From JAPLJU01 sp964547985 (lineage in GTDB: Bacteria > Desulfobacterota > Syntrophia > Syntrophales > UBA2192), in contig CAZJPV010000068.1 of NCBI GenBank assembly GCA_964547985.1, forward strand, positions 1-9,361: a stretch of 9,361 bases of DNA, given 5' to 3'. Below, in pieces: positions 1-7,090 of the stretch (positions are counted from its first letter, which is position 1; every line of letters begins with the position of its first letter). Both the position numbers and the translations under genes were made by a program. The notes under the pieces are model-generated. The model worked only from the letters and a program-made list of their open reading frames with translations, did no database searches and was not told the DNA's origin.

Positions 1-360
1 ATACATTTTATCAAAAAAGCAATACCTCCCCCAAACATTTACCCCCCATCACGATAAAAGGCATTGGATCGTTCATGCGTGCATTCGTGGCATATGCCGG
101 GTACCCGGGGGAATCCCGTCCCCCTGGTTGCCTCATATGGCGGTCTCCAGCCCGCCGGGCTGGAATTTTGGCCTTGCCATCTCTGCAAAAAAGATAGATA
201 TTATCCGCACGAGGCTTGCCAAGATGTTCTTCTGGAGGGTATACAGGGGGGTATCCTTCCTTTTTTGTCGTGAAACATGATTCTTCACCGGGATACTTCC
301 ATTGAAGCTCTTCTCCGGATGCCTGTTGCGATTATCCTTTCCTGGGAGCGTCGAAAGGCC
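1..360. other. Non-coding leader region, no convincing gene
   Basis: No reading frame here shows protein-like composition or a ribosome-binding site in front of a start. The region holds several short inverted repeats: a perfect 12-base palindrome CCGGGTACCCGG at 97-108; a G5/C5 pair at 107-111 and 120-124; and an 8-base-pair stem TCCAGCCC/GGGCTGGA at 146-164 with a 3-base loop, followed by AATTTT. The last could be a weak terminator for a plus-strand gene lying to the left, but its T-run is poor. What lies left of the window is unknown, so the region may be the 3' flank of that neighbour plus the leader of the small gene at 361. Confidence 0.5.
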
Positions 361-627
361 ATGAAATACGCGAACGAGACGGTTACGATCAAGCAGTATT
401 CGACGGAAAAAGTCGGGGATGGCGCGGTCCTCCTGAGCGTGCTCAGCGTGGGGCACAACTTCGTTTTTGTCAGGGTCGGCGCCATCGGGCTTCCGAACCG
501 CGACGAACGCCTCAACATCGGTGAATTTCTGAATTTCGATGTAGGTGAAAGCGGCCTCTTTGAGATCAGGCTTCTCTCCGTCGCGGGATTCGACACGGCG
601 ACCTTCCTGGTGACGCGAATCAAATAG
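361..627 (+). CDS. Small hypothetical protein, 88 aa
   Basis: I do not recognise this protein. It has 88 residues from the ATG at 361. It is rich in alternating hydrophobic and polar stretches (VLLSVLSVGHNFVFVRVGAI, then FLVTRIK at the end), which suggests a small all-beta fold. There is no signal peptide and no membrane segment. The middle contains an acidic and polar stretch, LPNRDERLNIGEF. The start at 361 is chosen because protein-like composition begins there. GGGAG at 344-348 is a rather distant Shine-Dalgarno (12-base spacer), while AAAGG at 354-358 is too close. In-frame ATGs at 277 and 319 have no Shine-Dalgarno, and the peptide they would add looks random. The third codon positions are GC-rich as in the neighbouring genes, which supports real coding. 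A 5-base-pair stem (627-639) follows the stop. Confidence 0.6.
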   Translation: MKYANETVTIKQYSTEKVGDGAVLLSVLSVGHNFVFVRVGAIGLPNRDERLNIGEFLNFDVGESGLFEIRLLSVAGFDTATFLVTRIK

Positions 628-864
628 CCCGCTCCGGGCAATCTTCCCTGCATCAAGAAAAGGGCGAAAGAATCGGGAAGGAGTTCACAGAATCCTTTTT
701 AAAATGATCTGACGCTTTCGCAGCCACAATTTGCCGCCATGACCGCGTTTCAATCCTATGGACCGTGCTCACCACCGGGCTTGGTCTCTGGGTTGCCGTT
801 GTGGAAGGCCTGTGGGTATGAAAAGGGATGAGATCTGCATGGCGGGGTCAGAAAGGATTTATCG
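628..864. other. Intergenic spacer with a short hydrophobic open stretch
   Basis: This 237-base spacer begins with a small hairpin, GCCCG-CTC-CGGGC (627-639, its first base being the last base of the stop codon), followed by AATCTT; it is too weak to call a terminator with confidence. In the frame ending at the TGA at 819-821 there is an open stretch from 708 without an ATG. Its last 22 or so codons read as a hydrophobic, tryptophan-rich segment (WTVLTTGLGLWVAVVEGLWV). This could be the remnant of a membrane protein or chance. The ribosome-binding site of the next gene (AAAGGA, 852-857) lies at the right end. I see no recognisable sigma-70 promoter. Confidence 0.35.
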
Positions 865-867
865 TTG
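852..867 (+). promoter_or_regulatory. Ribosome-binding site fixing a TTG start
   Basis: AAAGGA at 852-857, then a 7-base spacer, then TTG at 865-867. No ATG or GTG is available in this frame between the stop at 829-831 and here, so this site decides the start of the cytochrome b5/DUF2231 gene. Confidence 0.75.
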
Positions 868-1572
868 AAGGAATTTGACCGGAAGGCGCTGTCGGAGTTC
901 AACGGGCAGGACGGCAGGCCGGTATACCTGGCCCACGACGGCAGGGTCTTTGACGTCAGCGAAAGCAAGATGTGGAAGAGCGGTCTCCACATGAAGAGGC
1001 ACCATGCCGGGCGGGATCTTTCCGGCGATATTCACGCGGCGCCTCACGGCCCCGAGGTCTTCGAGCGGTATCCCCAGGTGGGAACTCTAAAAAAGGAATC
1101 CCTCGAGGGGCCGATGCCGTCTTTTTTGTCGAAGCTCCTCCATCGCTTTCCCATCCTCAGGCGCCATCCCCATCCCATGATGGTCCATTTCCCCATCGCC
1201 TTCATGTTTGCCGTTTTTCTCTTCGACGGCTTGTTCCTGCTCACCGGCGCGGAGGTCTTTGAGGCGACGGCCCTGCACTGCCTGGCCGCGGGCGTTCTCT
1301 TTTGCCCCGTGGCAATCGCCACAGGCTATTACACCTGGTGGCTGAACTACCGCTCGAAGCCGATGCGCCCCGTCACGATCAAAAAGAACCTCTCCTGGGT
1401 TCTCCTCTTCGCTTCTATCGCGGCCATTGCCTGGAGAATCCGGGACCCGCAAATCCTGTCAGCGGCCGGGCCCGGCCGGATCCCCTATGCCTTTCTGACC
1501 TTTGCCCTCTTTGCCCTCACCGTTGTGATTGCCTATTTCGGCGGGCAGCTCACCTTTCCCCATGAGGATTAA
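865..1572 (+). CDS. Cytochrome b5-like heme-binding domain fused to DUF2231 membrane domain
   Basis: This is a predicted membrane-bound heme protein of 235 residues. Residues 1-75 match the small prokaryotic cytochrome b5-like family: VYLAHDGRVFDVS near 20-32, then LHMKRHHAG (41-49), DLS (51-53) and APHG (59-62). H46 or H47 and H57 or H61 are candidate axial heme ligands. From about 95 the protein becomes a DUF2231-type membrane domain, opening with HPHPMMVHFPIAF (101-113). It has four predicted helices, near 108-127, 134-155, 176-192 and 207-226. No ATG exists in frame before the upstream stop at 829-831. TTG at 865 has AAAGGA (852-857) seven bases upstream, so TTG is the start. There is no signal peptide. 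The gene stands alone and converges on the ABC operon. A role in membrane electron transfer is inferred from the heme domain; partner and substrate are unknown. Confidence 0.85.
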   Translation: MKEFDRKALSEFNGQDGRPVYLAHDGRVFDVSESKMWKSGLHMKRHHAGRDLSGDIHAAPHGPEVFERYPQVGTLKKESLEGPMPSFLSKLLHRFPILRRHPHPMMVHFPIAFMFAVFLFDGLFLLTGAEVFEATALHCLAAGVLFCPVAIATGYYTWWLNYRSKPMRPVTIKKNLSWVLLFASIAAIAWRIRDPQILSAAGPGRIPYAFLTFALFALTVVIAYFGGQLTFPHED

Positions 1573-1654
1573 CAGGAACAGACGCTGCTGTGCAAGATTC
1601 ACGGTCCGGTGGGGCAAAGACGTCTGCGGGCGTGGGCCGGAGGCGTGAGGGGGC
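1573..1654. other. Convergent intergenic region, no clear terminator
   Basis: These 82 bases lie between two convergent stop codons. Purine-rich, G-rich sequence ends in CCTATTTTTT, which runs into the last codons of the minus-strand gene. I looked for a hairpin before the T-run and found none of convincing length, so termination here may depend on Rho. Confidence 0.4.
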
Positions 1655-2701
1655 CTATTTTTTGACGAGCTTTGTTTGCGATGTGAGGAGGACCTTCCGA
1701 TAGATCGGGTCCACCTCGTAAACCCACTTTTCGTGGGCCTTGTTGAAGGCGACCGCCCGGTCCCGGGCGAGCAGAAGGGATTCTTTTGTCTTGAGGGAAT
1801 GCTGGGATTCGTTCTTGTAGATAATGATTTCACCGGCCGGCTTCGAATATTCGGCCGCGGCTTTCATGTAACACCTGTCGCCCCTCTCGGCGAAGTCGAG
1901 CTGGTAAGTTGTTCGGTCCCTTTTCGTCAGCTGTAACTTCGTGTCGAAACGAAGGTCCTTAAAATCCTCCTTCTTGAAAACATTCTTGATCTTCAAATCC
2001 AGGGATGTAACGAGGATTTCACCGATGCGCTCACCATCCTGCCGGGCACCGCGGGGGAGGCTGCTCAGGATACCGCCGCCGTCCCGGATATCGATAGCGT
2101 AGCTATCGGGGTTCGTGGAAACGGACAGCTTCGAGTATTCGGTGTGGTTGCCGGAGAAGAGATTTTTCTGGATGTAGTCGGTGTAGGCGAAGCTGATCGG
2201 GGGGATGACCTTGCTGCTGATGTAAACCGTGTCATCGTCCTCCAGTCGGATATAGTTACCCGGGGCCCCTTCGCTCCTCTTCCCGATGACGATCCCCGCC
2301 ATTTTCCGGTCGACTTCATCAAAGAGCCGGATGACCGTGGCACCCTGGTCAACGGTGACACCCAGGGACTCGTGGTTCTGCTTTTGGGATGTCACTTTTT
2401 CCACGGACTGGATATCGGTGAGGAGGCCGAGGAGTTCGTTCATCTTCTCGTTGGAGGCGGGGTAGCCGTACCGGGTCGTGATGACGAAACTCTCGCCGAA
2501 GCGTTTGAACTGTATCGCGTATTGACTCGAGACGATCTGGATACCGTACACCTTTTCGGGGTTGAATCCCTGGAGGAGGTGTTTTCCCGCCGCGGGGGAG
2601 TCGGTTCCCTTCCAGCGGTCCGTTGCGGCAAGGAAGACCGTGAGGGCGGAGAGGATTACCGCCGCGGTGCCCAGGAGGATGAGGTGACGGTTCCTGATCA
2701 T
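1655..2701 (-). CDS. DUF4340 domain protein of the GldG-type ABC operon
   Basis: This is a 348-residue membrane-anchored protein. Residues 7-27 (LILLGTAAVILSALTVFLAAT) form one N-terminal hydrophobic helix and the rest is a soluble, probably extracytoplasmic, beta-rich region. The pattern fits the DUF4340 family: EKVYGIQIVSSQYAIQFKR, then VTTRYGYPAS-type loading and ELLGLLTDIQSVEKV, then IRLFDEVDRKMAGIVIGKR and a YIRLEDDDTVYISS strand. It is the last gene of the four-gene operon, where DUF4340 proteins habitually follow GldG-like genes. The start chosen is ATG at 2701, which overlaps the upstream TGA as ATGA and has GGAGA five bases upstream; an ATG at 2713 would add four residues but fits worse. 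No catalytic motif is visible. The likely role is as an accessory subunit of the transporter; the molecular function of the family is not established. Confidence 0.85.
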   Translation of the reverse strand: MIRNRHLILLGTAAVILSALTVFLAATDRWKGTDSPAAGKHLLQGFNPEKVYGIQIVSSQYAIQFKRFGESFVITTRYGYPASNEKMNELLGLLTDIQSVEKVTSQKQNHESLGVTVDQGATVIRLFDEVDRKMAGIVIGKRSEGAPGNYIRLEDDDTVYISSKVIPPISFAYTDYIQKNLFSGNHTEYSKLSVSTNPDSYAIDIRDGGGILSSLPRGARQDGERIGEILVTSLDLKIKNVFKKEDFKDLRFDTKLQLTKRDRTTYQLDFAERGDRCYMKAAAEYSKPAGEIIIYKNESQHSLKTKESLLLARDRAVAFNKAHEKWVYEVDPIYRKVLLTSQTKLVKK

Positions 2702-4641
2702 AGGGGTCTCCACACCATGTTTCTCTTCTTCATCGCGCGATAGGCAGACACGACACCTGCCGTGATCAGGACGAGGATAGGCGCGAAGAACATGTAAGAT
2801 ATCTTCAGCATGGAAATGAGGGTGTCGACCTCCTGCCGTTTGTCCTCGTTGAGATCCCAGAGCTCCCGTCTCTGCTTGGCGATCCTGCTTTCGATCTCCT
2901 TTTTCCTGTTGAGGGCCTCGTTTTTCAGGAGCGGCACCTGCTGGTCAGCCGATTTCCTTTCCAGCAGGGCAAGCTGCTTTTGAGCGTTCGCGATGTCGGA
3001 CTTCAGGAGCCAGATCTTGTGGCTGTTTGCCGCGTCGAATTTTGCCTCGATATTGTCGATGACCCTGAAGGGCCGGATATACTCCCCCCGCGTCCGAACA
3101 CCCGCCAGCGTGCCTGTGCCGAGGAGTTCCTCCGTCGTGTTCAGAAGCAGATTGTTGTTACCCCCGGCCAGGCCCGTCACCGATGGGCTTTCGCTGTCCA
3201 GGAAGAGGTTGCTCACCATGTCCACGTCGCTGTAAACGACGATGGTCGTCATCTCTCTTGACTTGATCAGTCCCCTGACGGCCGTCTCCGGTTTACCCGG
3301 CTTTTCGGTTCCCGGATTCGACGGTGTGTTTTCCCCGCTGGAATTCCTGGCAAAAGCGGTGTCGAAGCGGCCTGTGAGTTTCGTCCCGAGGATAAGCGGC
3401 TCTCTGCCGCTCTTGAATTTCTGCATGATGGCTTCCGGATCCGGCTGCTGCAGGTCCAGCCCCTCTGTTTTTAAAACATTTGCCGATTCCGTTGTGACCA
3501 GAAGCGTCCGGGCCCTGACGTTTCTAACCTCCCGCACCTTCAGGTGGCCCGCGTTGAGCATCTTGACATCGTCAAGCTTGGCCGTGATCGGTTCGTCCCG
3601 GTTCAAGGCAGAGCTGGAAAGGCTGAGCATCGTGATGAGTTTTCGGTTTCGCTCCCCCTCAGACATCTGGATCGTACTCCCGAGGTTCGGATCGGCGACC
3701 ACGACGTCCGGGGTCATCTCCAATCCCCAGGCCCCGAGCAGCCGGTTGAAGTCGGCGGCCTGTCCACCCGGGGATGCGGCTCTTTGAGCGCCCTCCCCGG
3801 GCATGGCGTCGGCGGTGAAATAGGGGTCGACAAAAACGATCAGTTTTCCGCTCTTCATGACGTATTGATCGATGGCGTACAGCGTCCGCTCGTGAAGGTT
3901 TTCTGGATGCACGATGAGAAGGGCATCGACATCTTCGATCTTGTCGACGTCAGAACGCAGCGGAACGAGATGGTAGTCCTGTTTCAGTTGCCCGATGAGG
4001 TTCCAGGCCGCGGGGGTCTGCTTTCCCTGCATCTTGAGCATCTTTGTCATGTAGGGCGAGGCGGTGCTTCCGAAAAGATCGAGGGAGGAGAGAACACCGA
4101 TCCTCTTGCGGTTTCGCTGCGTGGCGTTGAAGATCGCTCTGCTGATGTCGTATTCGAGAAGCCCCTGGCGGTCCAGGGTGAAAAAGGGGACTGTTTTTTC
4201 CTGGCCGAATTCTGTCAGGAGCACCATGCCGAAGAAGAAGCGCTCCTCGTTTGTGACGGGCTCACTCGGCAGCCCGTAGCGAACGGCTTCGGCCGCGGCC
4301 TCGGAGTCCGGTCTCGGATCAACGAATTCCAGGCGGATCTTTCCGCCCGACAGCTTGGCATACTCTTTCAGGAGATCCCGGACGTAGACGTAGTAGTTGT
4401 TGTAGAGCCGCATCGATTCGGGTCCCTTGAGAGCGGCTGTCTTCGAGTAGAAGAGTTTCAGGGTGACCGGTTCCGATATCCCGCTGATGATGTTCCGGGT
4501 GCCCTCGGAGAGCGTGTAAAGCCTGTTTTCGGTCACGTCCACGCGAAGCGGACGGCTGAGGATCCCCGAGATCGTGATCGCGCAGAAGGTGATGACACCG
4601 ATCAGAAGGATGGCCAGGGTTGCTTTCAGGGTCGCTCTCAT
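2698..4641 (-). CDS. GldG-like ABC transporter auxiliary protein
   Basis: This is a 647-residue protein of the GldG family (ABC-type auxiliary domain). A membrane helix at about 5-27 is followed by the family hallmark VTENRLYTLSEGT (36-48) and EPVTLKLFYS (57-66). A large extracytoplasmic region then resembles a glutamine-amidotransferase-like fold without an obvious catalytic triad (IVFVDPYF, VVVADPNLGS, VVYSDVDMVSN). A charged coiled coil lies at about 550-605, with a closing membrane helix near 614-634 and a short basic tail. The start is ATG at 4641, in an ATGA overlap with the permease stop and with AGGAAGGAG five bases upstream. ATG 4689 lies inside the permease gene and is rejected. In Bacteroidota the homologue works with GldA and GldF in gliding. 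Outside that phylum the same cassette occurs without gliding, so the gld symbol is not assigned. Confidence 0.9.
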   Translation of the reverse strand: MRATLKATLAILLIGVITFCAITISGILSRPLRVDVTENRLYTLSEGTRNIISGISEPVTLKLFYSKTAALKGPESMRLYNNYYVYVRDLLKEYAKLSGGKIRLEFVDPRPDSEAAAEAVRYGLPSEPVTNEERFFFGMVLLTEFGQEKTVPFFTLDRQGLLEYDISRAIFNATQRNRKRIGVLSSLDLFGSTASPYMTKMLKMQGKQTPAAWNLIGQLKQDYHLVPLRSDVDKIEDVDALLIVHPENLHERTLYAIDQYVMKSGKLIVFVDPYFTADAMPGEGAQRAASPGGQAADFNRLLGAWGLEMTPDVVVADPNLGSTIQMSEGERNRKLITMLSLSSSALNRDEPITAKLDDVKMLNAGHLKVREVRNVRARTLLVTTESANVLKTEGLDLQQPDPEAIMQKFKSGREPLILGTKLTGRFDTAFARNSSGENTPSNPGTEKPGKPETAVRGLIKSREMTTIVVYSDVDMVSNLFLDSESPSVTGLAGGNNNLLLNTTEELLGTGTLAGVRTRGEYIRPFRVIDNIEAKFDAANSHKIWLLKSDIANAQKQLALLERKSADQQVPLLKNEALNRKKEIESRIAKQRRELWDLNEDKRQEVDTLISMLKISYMFFAPILVLITAGVVSAYRAMKKRNMVWRPL

Positions 4642-5372
4642 GCCGGCTCCTTCCTGACGTCGAGGATGACCATCGCGCATAAGAGCCACCCCGTCATGAT
4701 AAAGGCATAGTAGGCGAGATCGTTGAATTCGAAAACGCCTCTTTTGATCGAGTCGAAGTGACCGATGAAACTCAGGTTCGCGACGGCCTCAACCATGAAG
4801 GAGGGCAAAAAGGACGCGAGCGTGCTCAGGAAAGCGGGCTGATCGGTAGAGGCGAAGAACCCGCAGATCAGCACAGAGAGGATGAAACTTTCGATCTGGC
4901 CCCGGGTCATGGCCGAACAGAAAATGCTGATGGCCAGGTAGCAGCCCGAGAGCAGAATGGCGCCCAGGTATCCCGTCGCGATAACCCACGGGTCGGGTTT
5001 TCCGAGCAGGCTGACCACGATGGGAAGCGGCAGGGTCATGATAAGCGCGATAAGGAGAAATCCCCAGGCGGCCAGAAACTTTCCGATGACGGCGTCTTTA
5101 ATTGTGACAGGCAGGGTGAAGAGGAGTTCAATCGTCCCTGATTTTTTCTCCTCTGCGAAGACGCGCATGCCCACCGCGGGGATGAAAAAGATGAAAAGGA
5201 TCGGCAGGATCGAGAAAAAAGGCTGCAGGTCTGCCTGGCGGGCCTCAAAAAAGCGGCCCTTGATGGTCAGGAAGCTGCTCAGGAGCAGAAACACCACGAG
5301 GTAGACGTAAGCCACGGGTGTGGTGAAGTAACTTTTTAACTCGCGTTTGAAGATGGCGAAAAAGACAGGCAT
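4638..5372 (-). CDS. ABC-2 type permease, GldF-like
   Basis: This is a 244-residue integral membrane subunit of the transporter. Six hydrophobic segments are visible, near 18-38, 55-75, 100-125, 133-157, 165-185 and 222-240. Family landmarks are the amphipathic N-terminus FAIFKRELKSYFTTPVAYVY and the cytoplasmic coupling segment MRVFAEEKKSGTIELLFTLP (69-88). Another is the late signature LSFIGHFDSIKRGVFEFNDL, typical of GldF-like permeases. The start is ATG at 5372, with AGGAG about nine bases upstream and four bases after the ATPase stop; the ATG at 5393 lies inside the ATPase gene and lacks a ribosome-binding site. Its product should dimerise and couple to the neighbouring ATPase. The cargo cannot be read from the sequence. 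Confidence 0.92.
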   Translation of the reverse strand: MPVFFAIFKRELKSYFTTPVAYVYLVVFLLLSSFLTIKGRFFEARQADLQPFFSILPILFIFFIPAVGMRVFAEEKKSGTIELLFTLPVTIKDAVIGKFLAAWGFLLIALIMTLPLPIVVSLLGKPDPWVIATGYLGAILLSGCYLAISIFCSAMTRGQIESFILSVLICGFFASTDQPAFLSTLASFLPSFMVEAVANLSFIGHFDSIKRGVFEFNDLAYYAFIMTGWLLCAMVILDVRKEPA

Positions 5373-5376
5373 CGCC

Positions 5377-6087
5377 CTATTCTCCTGTGGCATGTCTGAA
5401 GAAGGTATCGATCTTGCCGTGGCCCTTCTCCCTGAAGTCTTCAGGTGTAGAGTCGCTCAAGATGGATCCCCTGTGCACCATGAGCGCGCGGTTGCAGATC
5501 GCCTCGAGTTCTTCCAGCATGTGCGTGGAGATGATGATGGATTTGTCTGCAGACATCTTGATGATCAGTTCCCGGATCTCCATTTTCTGGTTCGGATCCA
5601 GCCCGATCAGCGGTTCGTCCAGGATCAGGACCGGGGGGTCGGCCACCAGGGTCTGTGCGAGGCAGACCCTTCGCTGGAATCCTGTCGAGAGGGTGTCGAT
5701 CCTCTGGTAAAAAACCTCGAGGAGATCGCACATCCCCGCCACGCGGATGGCCTCGTTCCTGCGGTTGCCGCGATCCACGCCCTTTACCTCGCAGATGAAG
5801 TGGAGGAAGGACTGAACTGTCATTTCACCGTAAAGTGGCGCCCGCTCCATGAAATACCCGATGGACCGGCGCACCTGGAGAGACTGTTCCCGGATGTCAT
5901 AGTTGTTTATTTTGGCTGTGCCGTCGTCCGGCGCGATGAAGCAGGCGAGCATCCGGAGCGTCGTCGTCTTCCCGGCCCCGTTGGGGCCGATGAACCCCAG
6001 AATGTCTCCCTTGTTCACCTGGAAGGAGATGTCGTTGACGGCAACGATATGTCCGTATGATTTCCTTAATTTATCTACGCGAATCAA
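5377..6087 (-). CDS. ABC transporter ATPase, GldA-like
   Basis: This is the cytoplasmic nucleotide-binding subunit that powers the adjacent permease. Counting from the upstream GTG at 6096 (239 residues), Walker A is GPNGAGKT (37-44). The Q-loop region is YFMERAPLYGEMTV (81-94), with the usual Gln not evident. The signature is LSTGFQRRV (136-144) in place of LSGGQ. Walker B and catalytic Glu are VLILDEP (156-162), the D-loop is GLDP (165-168) and the switch His is H192. LSxGx variants are frequent in ABC-2/GldA-type ATPases, so activity is expected. For the start, TTG at 6087 has GAGGTG six bases upstream and gives the usual MIRVDKLRKSYG beginning. GTG at 6096 (three residues more) is possible but has little Shine-Dalgarno. 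This is the first gene of the operon, divergent from coaE. Confidence 0.93.
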   Translation of the reverse strand: MIRVDKLRKSYGHIVAVNDISFQVNKGDILGFIGPNGAGKTTTLRMLACFIAPDDGTAKINNYDIREQSLQVRRSIGYFMERAPLYGEMTVQSFLHFICEVKGVDRGNRRNEAIRVAGMCDLLEVFYQRIDTLSTGFQRRVCLAQTLVADPPVLILDEPLIGLDPNQKMEIRELIIKMSADKSIIISTHMLEELEAICNRALMVHRGSILSDSTPEDFREKGHGKIDTFFRHATGE

Positions 6088-6339
6088 TACACGCACCTCG
6101 CCGTAAGGGTCTGCACTTAAGCCAAGTATGCAAGAACGATGCTAATTGTTCAGGCAAGGGGGCCGGGCGCGTTAAGAGCCTTGAAATTCCTCTGTAATTC
6201 ACAGTTTTTCCCTCTTCTGGAGGGTATCAATGCAGGAAAAGTACCATTGGCCGTCAGGCCGTTTCTCTCAAGAAAATCAGCAAGAAAGAAGGGGACATTT
6301 CGGTTGATGGAACCCCCCTGCTGTGGTAGAAGCACGGCG
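6088..6339. other. Divergent intergenic region between ABC operon and coaE
   Basis: This 252-base region must hold the promoters for both directions, but neither is clear. On the minus strand a weak candidate is TGAACA, a 16-base spacer and CATACT, reading toward the ABC operon. A small stem CCCTC/GAGGG with a 5-base loop lies at 6210-6224. AAGGGGACA at 6289-6297, followed by TTTCGG, shares its core with the repeat pair at the coaE 3' end. The region stays open in the coaE frame from 6139, but the peptide it would encode is unlike CoaE and is probably not translated. Confidence 0.4.
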
Positions 6340-6965
6340 ATGCTGAACGTGGGTCTGACAGGTGGGATCGCAAGCGGAAAATCCACGGTTGTAAGGATGC
6401 TCATGGAGAAGGGCGCCTTCGTCGTCGACCACGACCGGCTTGCCCACCTGGCCTATGAGCCCGGCGGCCCTTCGTACGAGGCCATTATTGCGGGTTTCGG
6501 TCGCGAGGTCTTAGCCGACGACGGGAAGATCGACCGGAAAAAGCTGGGTGACATCGTCTTTAAGAATCCCGGGAGACTGCAAGACCTGAACGCCATCGTT
6601 CATCCCGTCGTGCTTGAGGGGTGGAAGAGGCGGCTTGCGGAGATCGAAAAGCAGAACCCCGGGGCCATCGTCCTCTCCGACGTTCCTCTTCTCATCGAGG
6701 TGGGCTGGCAGAAAAAGGTTGACGTGGTTCTCCTGGTCCACGCCGGTCCCGAGATCCAGATCAAACGTCTCAGAAAAAGGGACGGCTATGCCACGGGCGA
6801 AGCCCGCGGAAGGCTTGCCGCACAGATGCCGATGGATGAAAAGAGGCGCTTTGCCGATCTCATCATAGAGAACAACGGCACCCTGGAGGAGCTTCAGAAG
6901 CAGGTCGACGCCGTCTGGGAAAAACTCCTTGCCCTCGAGAAGAAAAAAAGGGGACAGGCTACTTT
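6340..6965 (+). CDS. coaE: Dephospho-CoA kinase, 3' end obscured by gap
   Basis: CoaE phosphorylates the ribose 3'-hydroxyl of dephospho-CoA with ATP, the last step of coenzyme A synthesis, in the cytoplasm. From ATG 6340 the protein begins MLNVGLTGGIASGKSTVV with the P-loop GGIASGKST (8-16). D30 lies in VVDHDRLAHLAYEPGG. LNAIVHP (83-89), DVPLLIE (114-120), the lid region RLRKRDGYATGEARGRLAAQMP (143-164) and DLIIENNGTLEEL (173-185) all follow family order. About 208 residues are visible, which is essentially full length. The last eight or so codons lie inside a repeat that meets the 100-N gap. If the two repeat copies are really one, the gene ends at TAG 7090-7092 with a 209-residue product ending in RGQATF. 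The Shine-Dalgarno is weak. ATG 6307 would add 11 residues unlike the family. Confidence 0.93.
6943..6965 (+). repeat. Short repeat, left copy, at the gap edge
   Basis: Seven A followed by GGGGACAGGCTACTTT, ending exactly at the first N. The same 23 bases begin exactly at the last N (7066). From memory, elements of this form (A-rich, GGGGACA core, T-rich end) occur as dispersed repeats in many environmental proteobacterial genomes and resemble the REP sequences mobilised by RAYT transposases. No such transposase is in this window. Confidence 0.75.
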
Positions 6966-7065
6966 NNNNNNNNNNNNNNNNNNNNNNNNNNNNNNNNNNN
7001 NNNNNNNNNNNNNNNNNNNNNNNNNNNNNNNNNNNNNNNNNNNNNNNNNNNNNNNNNNNNNNNNN
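6966..7065. other. Assembly gap of 100 N
   Basis: Exactly 100 N, the conventional filler for a gap of unknown length, so the true distance is not known. Both edges are copies of the same 23-base repeat, consistent with the assembly breaking at a repeated sequence. Confidence 0.98.
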
Positions 7066-7090
7066 AAAAAAAGGGGACAGGCTACTTTTT
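7066..7090 (+). repeat. Short repeat, right copy
   Basis: Seven A, then GGGGACAGGCTACTTT and two further T, starting directly at the end of the gap. It is identical to 6943-6965 over 23 bases. In the coaE frame it encodes KKRGQATF followed by TAG at 7090-7092. The two copies are therefore in the same relative frame and can be merged without disturbing the gene end. Confidence 0.75.

Noticed and set aside
146..170. Hairpin followed by AATTTT as an intrinsic terminator
   Set aside because: The stem is sound but the T-run is only four bases and interrupted, and no upstream gene is visible to be terminated.
133..456. Minus-strand open frame of 107 codons in the left flank
   Set aside because: Composition is not protein-like, there is no ribosome-binding site, and it overlaps the better-supported plus-strand gene.
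2144..2743. Plus-strand open frame (199 codons) opposite the DUF4340 gene
   Set aside because: Antisense shadow with biased composition and no ribosome-binding site.
3544..4710. Long plus-strand open frame (388 codons) opposite the GldG-like gene
   Set aside because: It is the antisense shadow of a clearly real gene with GC-rich third positions; the translation is Arg/Gly/Val/Asp-rich with no family features.
5347..6060. Plus-strand open frame (237 codons) opposite the ABC ATPase
   Set aside because: The minus strand carries intact Walker A, signature and Walker B motifs, so this frame is a shadow.
6139..6339. In-frame 67-residue N-terminal extension of CoaE
   Set aside because: CoaE homologues begin directly before the GLTGG P-loop segment; the extension is unlike a targeting peptide and has no Shine-Dalgarno.
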